From assembly GCF_000308815.1 (NCBI RefSeq), contig NZ_BAFX01000074.1:221131-285130 (forward strand): 64,000 nucleotides of DNA. The letters are read 5' to 3'. Position 1 is the first letter of the stretch. Every line of letters starts with the position of its first letter. The translations under genes and the position numbers were made by a program. Shown here piece after piece: positions 1-8,169 of the stretch. This stretch comes from Nocardia concava NBRC 100430 (GTDB lineage Bacteria > Actinomycetota > Actinomycetes > Mycobacteriales > Mycobacteriaceae). A model generated the notes under the pieces. That model made no database searches. It was not told the origin of the DNA and was given only the letters and a program-made list of their open reading frames with translations.

Positions 1-2
1 AG

Positions 3-86
3 GCCGAACAGCACCGCGTCGGAGCGCAGCTGCGCGAGGCCGCCGGGCAGCTGGCCCGCCGCCTGCGACAGGCCGGAATCCGCTGA
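3..86 (+). CDS. C-terminal end of an unidentified protein (5' end outside window)
   Basis: An open frame enters from the left edge and stops at TGA 84-86, giving about 27 arginine- and alanine-rich residues that look like a final amphipathic helix (ends RRLRQAGIR). It lies 36 bases before the uronate dehydrogenase gene on the same strand. A short helix of this type is common at the end of IclR-type regulators, which often sit beside sugar-acid catabolic genes, but too little is visible to assign a family. Confidence 0.45.
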   Translation, partial: AEQHRVGAQLREAAGQLARRLRQAGIR

Positions 87-122
87 TCACATACCTGTTT
101 CGATCGATCAAGGAGTACACAC

Positions 123-926
123 ATGGCGATTCACCGCGTCCTCATCACCGGCGCGGCGGGCAATCTCGGACGGCTCATGCGCCCGCGACTGGCCCGCCCC
201 GATCGGGTACTGCGGCTGCTGGATCTGGCGCCGCTGGATCCACCCGCACCCGGTGAGCGGGTCGAGACCGTCACCGGTTCGCTCACCGATCCCGATGTCA
301 TGGCCGCGGCCTGCGCCGACGTCGACGCGATCATCCATCTGGGCGGCATCAGCCGCGAGGACGACTGGTCACGCATCCTCGAGGTCAATATCGACGGCAC
401 CCACACCGTGCTCGAGGCCGCCCGCGCGGCCGGAGTGCGAAAAGTGGTGCTGGCCTCCAGCAATCACGCGGTCGGCTACCGCCGGATCGGGGAGGCCGGA
501 CCGGACGGACTACCCGGCGAGAGCACCCCGCGCCCGGACACCTACTACGGCGTCAGCAAGGCGGCCCTAGAAGCGCTGGGCAGCCTCTACCACGAACGAT
601 TCGGAATCGACGTGTCCTGCTTGCGGATCGGCAGCTGCTTCGACAAGCCCGCCGACGTACGGCAGCTGTCGCTGTGGATGTCGCCCGACGATTGCGCACG
701 CCTGCTCGAGGCATGCCTGGCCACCGAACGGCCCGGCTACCGGGTGATGTGGGGCGTCTCGGCGAATACCCGTGCGGTGGTGTCACTTCGGGAAGCGGAA
801 GCCATCGGCTATCACAGCCTCGACGATGCCGAGCGCTTCGCCGACCAGGTACCGGCCGGCGAATTGCCCGAGCACATCGGCGGCGCGTTCCTGGAAACCC
901 CGCTGGGACAGGCGAATCCGCTCTGA
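123..926 (+). CDS. udh: Uronate dehydrogenase (NAD-dependent, extended-SDR fold)
   Basis: 267 aa cytoplasmic enzyme, predicted to oxidise D-glucuronate or D-galacturonate with NAD+ to the matching aldaro-lactone. The NAD-binding glycine motif GAAGNLG is at residues 10-16, HLGGIS at 72-77, the catalytic Ser at 112/113 in ASSNH, and the YxxxK pair at Tyr142/Lys146. The segments LDLAPLDP, HLGGIS, SSNHAVGY and LRIGSC closely resemble my memory of characterised uronate dehydrogenases, so the assignment is more specific than a generic epimerase. ATG follows a GGAG-type site (AAGGAGTACACAC). It heads the transporter-lactonase-mutarotase operon. Confidence 0.85.
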   Translation: MAIHRVLITGAAGNLGRLMRPRLARPDRVLRLLDLAPLDPPAPGERVETVTGSLTDPDVMAAACADVDAIIHLGGISREDDWSRILEVNIDGTHTVLEAARAAGVRKVVLASSNHAVGYRRIGEAGPDGLPGESTPRPDTYYGVSKAALEALGSLYHERFGIDVSCLRIGSCFDKPADVRQLSLWMSPDDCARLLEACLATERPGYRVMWGVSANTRAVVSLREAEAIGYHSLDDAERFADQVPAGELPEHIGGAFLETPLGQANPL

Positions 927-1045
927 GCGTTCACATCCGTGAACGCATGAGCTGATACCGAACGAGCATCGGAATCTGTATTGTGTTCGCCTTTCGAGCA
1001 TGTGAGCCTGGGCACACTCGTTTGGCAGTAAAGGAAGCATCTCCC

Positions 1046-2434
1046 ATGCAGCAGTCGGCAACGACGCCCGCTCAGCGACGGCGGATCAGCGTCTCCTCCC
1101 TGTATTTCTTCGGAGCGCTCGGCGGCATTCTGTTCGGCTACGACCTCGGCGTCATCTCCGGTGTCCTGTTGTTCATCGTGAAGCCGTGGCACCTGGACTC
1201 TTTCGCCAAGGGCGTGATCGGCGGCTCGCTCGCGGCGGGCGCGGTGTTCGGCGCCATGATCGCCGGTCGGCTCGCCGACCGCTACGGCCGCCGCCCCACC
1301 ATCATGGTGGCCGCGGTCATCTTCACCGTCGCCGTACTGGCCTGCGCGTTCGCGCCGACCTATCCGATTCTGGTGGTGGCGAGGTTCGTTACCGGCATCG
1401 CGGTCGGTTGCTCATCGGCGACTGTGCCGATGTATCTGTCGGAACTCGCGCCCACTCGGGTGCGCGGCGCGCTGTCCACGTTGAATCAGTTGATGATCGT
1501 GTCGGGCATTCTCATCGCCTACATCGTCGACTGGGCGTTGAGCGGTTCGGGCAACTGGCGGTTGATGTTCGGGCTGGCCGCGGTGCCCGCGGTGATCCTG
1601 TTCTTCGGGCTGTTCACGCTGCCGGAGACGCCGCGCTGGCTGGTCAAGGCCGGTCGCGAGGAGGAAGCCCGGCTGGTCTTGGAGCAGACTCATCGCAACG
1701 AGGACCCCGACGCCGAGCTGGAGGGCATCCGGGAGGTCATCCGCCTCGACGGCGAGCAGCGCGGGCGGCTGCGCGATCTCACCACCCGCTGGGCGCGCCC
1801 GGCGCTGGTGGTGGCGCTCATCCTCGCGATCGGCCAGCAGTTCGCCGGTACCAATGCGGTGAACCTGTACGCGCCGGACATGTTCAAGCAGTTGGGATTC
1901 GGCACCGGGAACGCGCTGTTCGCCTCGACCGTCATGGGCACCGTGAAGCTGATCTTCACCGCCTGGGTGTTCCTGATGGTGGACCGCTGGGGCCGGAAAC
2001 CGTTGCTGCTGCTGGGCAATGTGATCATGGCGCTGTCGCTGTTCTCGCTGGGGCTCACCGTGCTGACCATGGGCAAGGGCACCGGAACCGGCATCGTCAC
2101 GCTGATCGTGCTCAACCTGTACTGGGTGGGCTACGAATTGGGCTGGGGCGCTGTGGTGTGGGTGATGATCGCGGAGATCTTCCCGTTGCGGATCCGCGGC
2201 ATCGGCACGGCCACCGCCTCGACGGTGCTGTGGGCGGCGACGTTCGCCATCACCTTCCTGTTCCCGGTGATGAGCGATCCGAAGCATCTGGGATTGGCGT
2301 ACTCGGCGTGGATCTTCGCGGCGGTCAGCGTGGTGCTGTTCGTGCTGGTGCGGCGGTTCGTGCCGGAGACCAAGGGGCGCAGCCTGGAAGAGATCGAACT
2401 GGATCTGCGGGCGCGCGCGGGACGGCTGGGATGA
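1046..2434 (+). CDS. MFS sugar porter (probable uronate or sugar uptake)
   Basis: 462 aa, 12-helix inner-membrane transporter of the sugar porter family. Diagnostic signatures are visible: GYDLGVISG in the first helix, the DRYGRRP loop motif and its second-half copy DRWGRKP, PETPRWL after helix 6, QQFAGTNAVNLYAP in helix 7, and the C-terminal VPETKGRSLEEIE. The ATG at 1046 is preceded by AAGGA at 1031-1035; an in-frame GTG at 983 would add residues not typical of the family. Its stop overlaps the lactonase start (ATGA). The substrate is inferred from the adjoining uronate dehydrogenase; glucose, inositol or another sugar is possible. Confidence 0.85.
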   Translation: MQQSATTPAQRRRISVSSLYFFGALGGILFGYDLGVISGVLLFIVKPWHLDSFAKGVIGGSLAAGAVFGAMIAGRLADRYGRRPTIMVAAVIFTVAVLACAFAPTYPILVVARFVTGIAVGCSSATVPMYLSELAPTRVRGALSTLNQLMIVSGILIAYIVDWALSGSGNWRLMFGLAAVPAVILFFGLFTLPETPRWLVKAGREEEARLVLEQTHRNEDPDAELEGIREVIRLDGEQRGRLRDLTTRWARPALVVALILAIGQQFAGTNAVNLYAPDMFKQLGFGTGNALFASTVMGTVKLIFTAWVFLMVDRWGRKPLLLLGNVIMALSLFSLGLTVLTMGKGTGTGIVTLIVLNLYWVGYELGWGAVVWVMIAEIFPLRIRGIGTATASTVLWAATFAITFLFPVMSDPKHLGLAYSAWIFAAVSVVLFVLVRRFVPETKGRSLEEIELDLRARAGRLG

Positions 2435-3432
2435 CGGTCGCGTACGTGTCCAATGCGGACAGCGGCGAGATCTCGGTCTTGCGGCTGTCCGCGGAGGGCA
2501 GCTTGGAGCCGGTGCAGACGGTGGCCGTCGGCGGCACGGTGATGCCGCTGACGGTCAGCCCCGACCACCGTCGCCTCTACGCGTCGGTGCGGTCGATGCC
2601 GTGGTCGGTTGTCTGCTTCGAGATTCACTCGGGCACGGGCGAATTGCGGGAGCAGGCGACCGTGCCGATGCTGGACAACATGGCCTACGTGTCGACCGAC
2701 GGCAGCGGGCGTTACCTGCTCGCCGCGTCCTACACGGGAAATGTCGTCTCGATCAACGCGATCGGCGCGGACGGCATCGTGGCCGCGGACCCGATCGACG
2801 TACTTGGAACACCCCCGCACGCGCACTCGATCATCACCGATCCCTCCGACCGGTACCTGTTCGCGGCGGCATTGGGCGGAGATGCCGTGCTGCAGTATCG
2901 ATTCGATGCGCACACCGGCCGGGCCACCCCGAACGATCCGCCATCCGTGGCCACGAAACCCGGTGCCGGGCCACGGCATCTGGTGTTCCATCCGAACGGC
3001 CGGCTGGTCTACGTCGCCAACGAGCTGGACGGCACTGTCGGCGGCTACGAATTCGATTCCGAGACCGGGCTTCTCGCGCCGATCGACACCGTCTCGGTAT
3101 TGCCCGCGGGTGGATTCGACCCCTGGACGGCCGAGGTGCGTCTCACCCCCGACGGGGAACTGCTCTACGTGTCCGAGCGGCGCTCCAGCAGCATCGCCGG
3201 ATTCCGCGTGGACCAGGCCACCGGCGCGCTGACACCGCTCGGCCACACCCCGACCGAAGCCTGCCCGCGCGGCATGGGAATCGATCCCACCGGCCGCTAC
3301 CTGCTTGCCGCGGGCCAGGAATCGCATGCGGTAGCGTCGTACGCGATCGACCCCGACAGCGGTGCACTACACGTGGTGGATCGCCGCACGGTGGGCCGGA
3401 ATCCGAACTGGGTGGAACTGGTGGCGATATGA
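2431..3432 (+). CDS. Beta-propeller lactonase, Pgl/COG2706 family (candidate aldaro-lactonase)
   Basis: 333 aa, seven-bladed propeller protein of the 6-phosphogluconolactonase (Pgl/YbhE) family. Blade repeats of the type SPDHRRLYAS, DGSGRYLLAA, DPSDRYLFAA, HPNGRLVYVA, TPDGELLYVS and DPTGRYLLAA recur roughly every 45-50 residues. The start is fixed by the 4-base ATGA overlap with the transporter. Family members open sugar lactones. Because the operon makes an aldaro-lactone (uronate dehydrogenase product), the likelier substrate here is glucaro- or galactaro-lactone rather than 6-phosphogluconolactone. No signal peptide, so it acts in the cytoplasm. Function is inference from context. Confidence 0.8.
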   Translation: MTVAYVSNADSGEISVLRLSAEGSLEPVQTVAVGGTVMPLTVSPDHRRLYASVRSMPWSVVCFEIHSGTGELREQATVPMLDNMAYVSTDGSGRYLLAASYTGNVVSINAIGADGIVAADPIDVLGTPPHAHSIITDPSDRYLFAAALGGDAVLQYRFDAHTGRATPNDPPSVATKPGAGPRHLVFHPNGRLVYVANELDGTVGGYEFDSETGLLAPIDTVSVLPAGGFDPWTAEVRLTPDGELLYVSERRSSSIAGFRVDQATGALTPLGHTPTEACPRGMGIDPTGRYLLAAGQESHAVASYAIDPDSGALHVVDRRTVGRNPNWVELVAI

Positions 3433-4223
3433 CGGACCGAGACCTGGAACTGCATGCGGGCGACGCTCTGCTGACCGTCGATGTGAGCACCGGCCGCATC
3501 GAGGCCCTGCGCCTGCGCGACTCGGAGCTCCTGCGCCGCGGCGCACACTTCGGCAGCTTCCCGATGGCCCCGTGGTGCGGCCGCCTCCGCGACGGCATCC
3601 TGCACTGGAACGGTCAGGAGTACCACTTCCCGCGCAATGCCGAACCTCACGCCATTCACGGCACCGTACGCGATCACCCGTGGGAAGTGCTGCGCCACAC
3701 CGACACCGAACTGCTCCTGGCCCAGGACCTGCGCGCCCCCTGGCCGTTCCCGGGCCGCGTCACCCAGTCGTTCACCCTGTCCGATACCGCGCTCGATTTC
3801 CACATGACCGTCGAGGCCACCGCCGAACCCTTTCCGGCCCAGGTCGGCTGGCACCCCTGGTTCGAGCGCCGTCTCACCCCGGACGGCAAGGACCTGGAGC
3901 TGTCCTTCACCCCGTCCTGGCAGGAACGCCGCGCCCCCGACCACCTCCCCGACGGCACCCGCATCCCTCCGCGGCCCGGCCCTTGGGACGACTGCTTCGG
4001 CATGCCCGACGGCGTCCACGTCACCGTCACCTGGCCGGGCGCAATAGAACTGACCATCACCAGCCCGCTGCACTGGGTGGTGGTCTACGACGAACCCGCC
4101 GAAACCGTCTGCGTGGAACCCCAATCCGGCCCGCCCGACGGGCTGAACACCCTGCCCGAAGCGGTGTCTCCGGGCACTCCGCTCACCGGCGCCGCCCGCT
4201 GGAACTGGCGCTACCTAGATTGA
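3429..4223 (+). CDS. Aldose 1-epimerase (mutarotase) family protein
   Basis: 264 aa galactose mutarotase-fold protein. Family marks are the early N-terminal sheet with GSFPMAPWCGRLRDG, the HAIHG motif, the second histidine in GWHPWF, and the C-terminal catalytic glutamate in VCVEPQSGPP. It overlaps the lactonase stop by ATGA, so the four genes from udh onward look translationally coupled. In this operon it could interconvert anomers of the imported uronate so that the dehydrogenase receives its preferred form; that role is inference. A separate general hexose role is possible. Confidence 0.85.
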   Translation: MTDRDLELHAGDALLTVDVSTGRIEALRLRDSELLRRGAHFGSFPMAPWCGRLRDGILHWNGQEYHFPRNAEPHAIHGTVRDHPWEVLRHTDTELLLAQDLRAPWPFPGRVTQSFTLSDTALDFHMTVEATAEPFPAQVGWHPWFERRLTPDGKDLELSFTPSWQERRAPDHLPDGTRIPPRPGPWDDCFGMPDGVHVTVTWPGAIELTITSPLHWVVVYDEPAETVCVEPQSGPPDGLNTLPEAVSPGTPLTGAARWNWRYLD

Positions 4224-4307
4224 AATGAAACGTGTTCACATAAGCGGGTTTTCGGCTAGCCTCCCTGCCATCGCATTCGGTGAGAGTGTTCGGAGAGAGG
4301 ATCGTCG

Positions 4308-4535
4308 ATGAGAAGCCTTGTGTTGAAAGCGTGTACGGTCGCGGCCATCGCCACCGGGGTCGGTGCCGCACCGGCCATGGCCGCGCCGCTGGAGTTGCAG
4401 CCCGCCGCGCCCGGTACCGCGGAGCTGGCTCCGGTGGCCGGGCTGGTTCCTGACACCGGATCCTCCGGAGTGATGAACACGATCACTTGCGGGCTGAAGA
4501 GCCTCTCGGCGTCCATGCCCTGCCTCTACACCTAG
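4308..4535 (+). CDS. Small secreted protein, unknown function
   Basis: 75 aa protein with a clear signal peptide: positively charged start MRSLVLKA, hydrophobic alanine-rich core, and a signal-peptidase-like site after PAMA-A near residue 25. The mature part is about 50 residues, proline/alanine rich, with two cysteines near the end (TCGLKSL and MPCLYT) that could form one disulfide after export. A purine-rich GGAGAGAGG lies just before the ATG. It follows the mutarotase by 84 bases and precedes ureF by 47. No family recognised. Confidence 0.6.
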   Translation: MRSLVLKACTVAAIATGVGAAPAMAAPLELQPAAPGTAELAPVAGLVPDTGSSGVMNTITCGLKSLSASMPCLYT

Positions 4536-4582
4536 AGCGCCCGCCTTTAGGATCGGGCCATGCGGAAACCGGAGGTGGCCCG

Positions 4583-5215
4583 ATGAGCCTGGCGACACTG
4601 CTCACCCTCGCCGATTCGCGGTTGCCGATCGGCGGGCATGTGCATTCGGGCGGGGTGGAAGAGGCCGTGGCCTCCGGGTTGTTGCGTGACGTGACCACCG
4701 TCGAGCTCTATCTGCGCCGACGCGTCCGCACCTCGGGACTGGTCGCGGCCTCCCTCGCCGCGGCCGTCACCTCCGGCGCGCTCGATCCGGCTCTGGCCGA
4801 GCTGGAGGCCGATGCGCGCACCCCGTCGCCGTCGGCTCGTACGGCCTCGCGCGCCCAGGGGCGCGGGCTGCTGCGTCTGGCCAAACAGGTGTGGCCGCAG
4901 GGTGATTGGCTTCCCCTCGGCCTGCGGCCGCACCTGTCCACCGTGTTCGGGATGGTGGGCCGGGTCTGTGGCGCGTCGCCCGAGGACATCGCGTCGGTGA
5001 CCGTGTACACGACCATGACCGGTGCGGCCACCGCCGCCCAGCGACTGCTCGCGCTCGATCCCGCGGCCGTGGCGGCCTGCACCATCCGGCTCGCCGAGGT
5101 CTGCGACAGCACCGCCCGCGAGGCCGCCAAAGCGCTTGCCGCGCTCTCCGATCCGCTGCAGGACGTGCTGGCCGAACGCCACCTGCGCCGGGAGATGCCG
5201 CTGTTCGCGTCGTAG
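4583..5215 (+). CDS. ureF: Urease accessory protein UreF
   Basis: 210 aa, all-helical urease maturation factor that binds UreD and UreG on apo-urease and helps deliver nickel. It starts with the family signature LTLADSRLPIGGHVHSGGVE and shows the long helical body typical of actinobacterial UreF. GGAGGTGG at 4571-4578 precedes the chosen ATG; upstream extension has no support. ureG follows after 66 bases. In mycobacteria and relatives ureF follows ureABC directly; here the upstream neighbour is a small secreted protein instead. Confidence 0.88.
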   Translation: MSLATLLTLADSRLPIGGHVHSGGVEEAVASGLLRDVTTVELYLRRRVRTSGLVAASLAAAVTSGALDPALAELEADARTPSPSARTASRAQGRGLLRLAKQVWPQGDWLPLGLRPHLSTVFGMVGRVCGASPEDIASVTVYTTMTGAATAAQRLLALDPAAVAACTIRLAEVCDSTAREAAKALAALSDPLQDVLAERHLRREMPLFAS

Positions 5216-5281
5216 CAGGTCGCGGGGCTGGTTACATCGGGTTTACACCGCTGGGCCAGGATGAGGTGGAAAGGAGCGAAC

Positions 5282-6013
5282 ATGCCACCTCACCTCATCG
5301 ACGGGGAACCGCACGATCACAGCCACGACCGCCCCAAGCGGGAGCGGACGCCGGGGGAGCCGCTCCGGATCGGGATCGGCGGACCGGTCGGATCGGGGAA
5401 GACCGCGTTGACGGCCGCCCTGTGCCGGCAGCTGCGCGACGAACTGTCGCTCGCGGTCCTGACCAATGACATCTACACCACCGAGGACGCGGACTTCCTG
5501 CGCCGGAACGCGGTGCTGCCGGACGAGCGGATCACCGCGGTCCAGACCGGCGGGTGCCCGCACACCGCCATTCGCGATGACATCACCGCGAACCTCGACG
5601 CCATCGACGACCTGATCGAGGCGAACCCGCCGCTGGATCTGATCCTGGTGGAGTCGGGCGGCGACAACCTGACCGCCACCTTCTCCTCGGGTCTGATCGA
5701 CGCCCAGATCTTCGTGGTCGACGTCGCCGGTGGCGACAAGGTGCCGCGCAAGGGCGGCCCGGGTGTCACCTGGTCTGACCTCCTGGTCATCAACAAGACA
5801 GACCTCGCTCCCATGGTCGGCGCGGATCTGTCGGTGATGGACCGCGATTCGACCAAGGTCCGCGAGGGCCGCCCATTCGTGTTCACCTCCCTCACCGAGG
5901 ACCCGGCGGCGACGCCGGTGCTGGCGTGGGTGCGCGAACAGCTGAAGCTGGCCGCCGAGCAGGATGCGGCGGGCACTTCCGAGCAGGGCACGGGCCTTGC
6001 CCATTCGCACTGA
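5282..6013 (+). CDS. ureG: Urease accessory GTPase UreG
   Basis: 243 aa SIMIBI-class GTPase that couples GTP hydrolysis to nickel insertion into urease. The P-loop [11 protein letters not shown] is near residue 35-45, followed by the metal-binding CPH motif ([11 protein letters not shown]), ESGGDN and the NKTDLAP base-recognition motif. A short histidine-bearing N-terminus (PHDHSHD) and a terminal HSH could hold nickel. AAGGAG at 5271-5276 sets the ATG at 5282. It overlaps or abuts ureD. Confidence 0.93.
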   Translation: MPPHLIDGEPHDHSHDRPKRERTPGEPLRIGIGGPVGSGKTALTAALCRQLRDELSLAVLTNDIYTTEDADFLRRNAVLPDERITAVQTGGCPHTAIRDDITANLDAIDDLIEANPPLDLILVESGGDNLTATFSSGLIDAQIFVVDVAGGDKVPRKGGPGVTWSDLLVINKTDLAPMVGADLSVMDRDSTKVREGRPFVFTSLTEDPAATPVLAWVREQLKLAAEQDAAGTSEQGTGLAHSH

Positions 6014-6653
6014 GTTACGGATCACCGCGACCGCCGGGGCGCTACCGCACATCCATGCGGTCGGCGGCCTGGCGGCGCGCCGCACCGGGATCGACACGGT
6101 GCACTTCATCGGCACCGCCGCAACACCTCTGGGCGGGGACGTGCTGGATATCGTTGTCTCCGTGGGCGCGGGCGCGCGCCTGGCCGTGCGCTCGGTCGCG
6201 GCCACCATCGCCCTGCCCGGCCGGGAGACACTGAAGTCCGTGGCCCACTGGCGATTCGAGGTCGCGGCGGGCGGCGAACTGGATTTCGATCCTGAGCCGA
6301 CGGTTGTCGCGGGCGGAGCCGAGCACGAGACCTTCACCACCGTCCGGCTGGAAGAGGGTGCGCGCCTACACCTCCGGGAGCGCGTCCAGATCGGTCGCAC
6401 CGGCGAGGACCACGGCTACTGGAGCGGCGACCTGACCGCCGACGTCGGCCCGACCCCGCTGCTGCGGCACCGCCTCGAACTCGGCGCGGACGCCCTCACC
6501 GACGACGCCTTGTCCAGCCCGCGCGCCCTGGAGAGCATCCTCACCTACCCCGACGACCGGCAATCGGAAACCACCGGCCTGGACGAGGCCCTGCTCCCAT
6601 TGGCCGCGGGCGGCACACTCTTCACGCGCACCGCCCGCCTGCTCACGGTCTGA
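5964..6653 (+). CDS. ureD: Urease accessory protein UreD
   Basis: Up to 229 aa beta-rich scaffold protein (UreD/UreH) that docks UreF-UreG on urease. Recognised by [11 protein letters not shown] at the start, [15 protein letters not shown], the LPGRE segment, and the HYR-like LRHRLELG region toward the end. The ATG at 5964 overlaps ureG by 50 bases; the conserved domain begins about 12 residues later, so an in-frame TTG at 5997, after a GAGCAGGG stretch, is an equally plausible start. A hairpin follows 24 bases after the stop. Confidence 0.85.
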   Translation: MRRALPSRARALPIRTELRITATAGALPHIHAVGGLAARRTGIDTVHFIGTAATPLGGDVLDIVVSVGAGARLAVRSVAATIALPGRETLKSVAHWRFEVAAGGELDFDPEPTVVAGGAEHETFTTVRLEEGARLHLRERVQIGRTGEDHGYWSGDLTADVGPTPLLRHRLELGADALTDDALSSPRALESILTYPDDRQSETTGLDEALLPLAAGGTLFTRTARLLTV

Positions 6654-6677
6654 TCGCCCGGGCTCCCGGAAATGCCG

Positions 6678-6708
6678 CCGGGCGGCACGCTGTTCGCGTA
6701 CCGCCCGG
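6678..6708. terminator. Hairpin between convergent ureD and sdaA
   Basis: Perfect 8-base arms CCGGGCGG (6678-6685) and CCGCCCGG (6701-6708) around a 15-base loop, placed 24 bases after ureD and 33 bases after the sdaA stop on the other strand. No T-run follows clearly, so it is a likely but unproven bidirectional terminator. Confidence 0.4.
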
Positions 6709-6741
6709 TTGTCACGTCGATGGCTTGTGGCCGAACGACTC

Positions 6742-8124
6742 TCAGCACTCGGTGAGGTTCACGGCGAGTCCGCCGCGGGCCGTTTCCTTGTACTTGACGC
6801 TCATGTCGGCGCCGGTTTCCTTCATGGTCTTGATGACCTCGTCGAGGGAGACCTTGTGGGTGCCGTCGCCGCGCATGGCCATGCGGGCGGCGGTGACGGC
6901 CTTGACCGCGGCCATGCCGTTGCGTTCGATGCAGGGGATCTGGACCAGGCCGCCGACCGGGTCGCAGGTCAGGCCGAGGTTGTGTTCCATGCCGATCTCG
7001 GCGGCGTTCTCGACCTGTTCGGGGGTGCCGCCGATGGCCTCGGCGAACGCGCCCGCGGCCATCGAGCATGCGGACCCGACCTCACCCTGGCAGCCGACCT
7101 CGGCGCCGGAGAGCGACGCGTTCTCCTTGATGAGCATGCCGATCGCCCCTGCGGTGAGCAGGAATCGGATGATGCCCTCCTCATCGGCGCCGGGCACGAA
7201 GTTGACGTAGTGCGAGAGCACCGCGGGCAGCACCCCGGCCGCGCCGTTGGTGGGCGCGGTGACGACGCGCCCACCCGCCGCGTTCTCCTCGTTGACCGCC
7301 ATAGCGTAGATGGTCGTCCACTCGGTGCGGTGCATCATCGGATCGCCCTCGGCGCGCAACTGCCGGGCCGAGGTGGCCGCGCGGCGGCGCACCTCCAGCC
7401 CGCCGGGCAGAATCCCCTCACGATTCAGCCCGCGGTTGACGCACTCCCGCATGACGTTCCAGATCTCTAGCAGCCCGGTGCGGATCTCCGCTTCACTGCG
7501 CCAAGCCTTCTCGTTCTCCATCATGAGAGAGGAGATCGAAAGCCCGGTCTCACGAGCGTGCTTCAGCAACTGCGCGCCGCTGCTGAACGGGTAGGCCAGC
7601 ACCGTGGTGTCGTCCTTGTCGGGATCGGCGCACACCGAGTCCTCGTCCACCACGAACCCGCCGCCGACCGAGTAGTACGTCTTCTCCAGCAACGGAATCC
7701 CATCGCGGTCGTAGGCGAACAGCGTCATCGCATTGGCGTGGTACGGCAGCGCGCGCCGCATGTGCAGGATGAGCTGGGTCGGCTCGTCGAACGGAATCTC
7801 GTGCGTATCACCGATCTCGGTGCCCAGCAGCCGCAGCCGCTTGGTGCGGCGGATGCGCGCCACATCCTCATCGGCGACATCCGGATCGATGGTGCTGGGG
7901 GAGTGACCCTCCAGCCCGAGCAGCACCGCCTTGGGGGTGGCGTGGCCGCGGCCGGTCGCACCGAGCGAACCGAACAGTTCGACGCGGACCGAGGCGGTCT
8001 GGGACAGCAGGCCGTCTTCCTTCAGGCGGTTGGCGAAGAACTGCGCCGCGCGCATCGGGCCGACAGTGTGCGAGGAGGAGGGGCCGATACCGATGGAGAA
8101 GAAATCGAAGACTGAGAGTGCCAT
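6742..8124 (-). CDS. sdaA: L-serine ammonia-lyase (iron-sulfur L-serine dehydratase)
   Basis: 460 aa single-chain enzyme converting L-serine to pyruvate and ammonia with a [4Fe-4S] cluster. The N-terminal beta domain begins [20 protein letters not shown], a family hallmark, and the alpha domain carries the cluster cysteines in [14 protein letters not shown] (about residues 341-349) and TCDPVGG (about 386). Full family length. It lies 45 bases downstream of an amino-acid permease on the same strand, suggesting joint uptake and deamination of serine. Confidence 0.93.
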   Translation of the reverse strand: MALSVFDFFSIGIGPSSSHTVGPMRAAQFFANRLKEDGLLSQTASVRVELFGSLGATGRGHATPKAVLLGLEGHSPSTIDPDVADEDVARIRRTKRLRLLGTEIGDTHEIPFDEPTQLILHMRRALPYHANAMTLFAYDRDGIPLLEKTYYSVGGGFVVDEDSVCADPDKDDTTVLAYPFSSGAQLLKHARETGLSISSLMMENEKAWRSEAEIRTGLLEIWNVMRECVNRGLNREGILPGGLEVRRRAATSARQLRAEGDPMMHRTEWTTIYAMAVNEENAAGGRVVTAPTNGAAGVLPAVLSHYVNFVPGADEEGIIRFLLTAGAIGMLIKENASLSGAEVGCQGEVGSACSMAAGAFAEAIGGTPEQVENAAEIGMEHNLGLTCDPVGGLVQIPCIERNGMAAVKAVTAARMAMRGDGTHKVSLDEVIKTMKETGADMSVKYKETARGGLAVNLTEC

Positions 8125-8169
8125 GACCAGACCTTTGACTGCTCGGGCTTTGGATGGGGGACGGATTGA

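Noticed and set aside
1186..3432. Transporter-lactonase fusion
   Set aside because: The frame is open through the transporter gene only by chance; the lactonase begins at the ATGA overlap at 2431.
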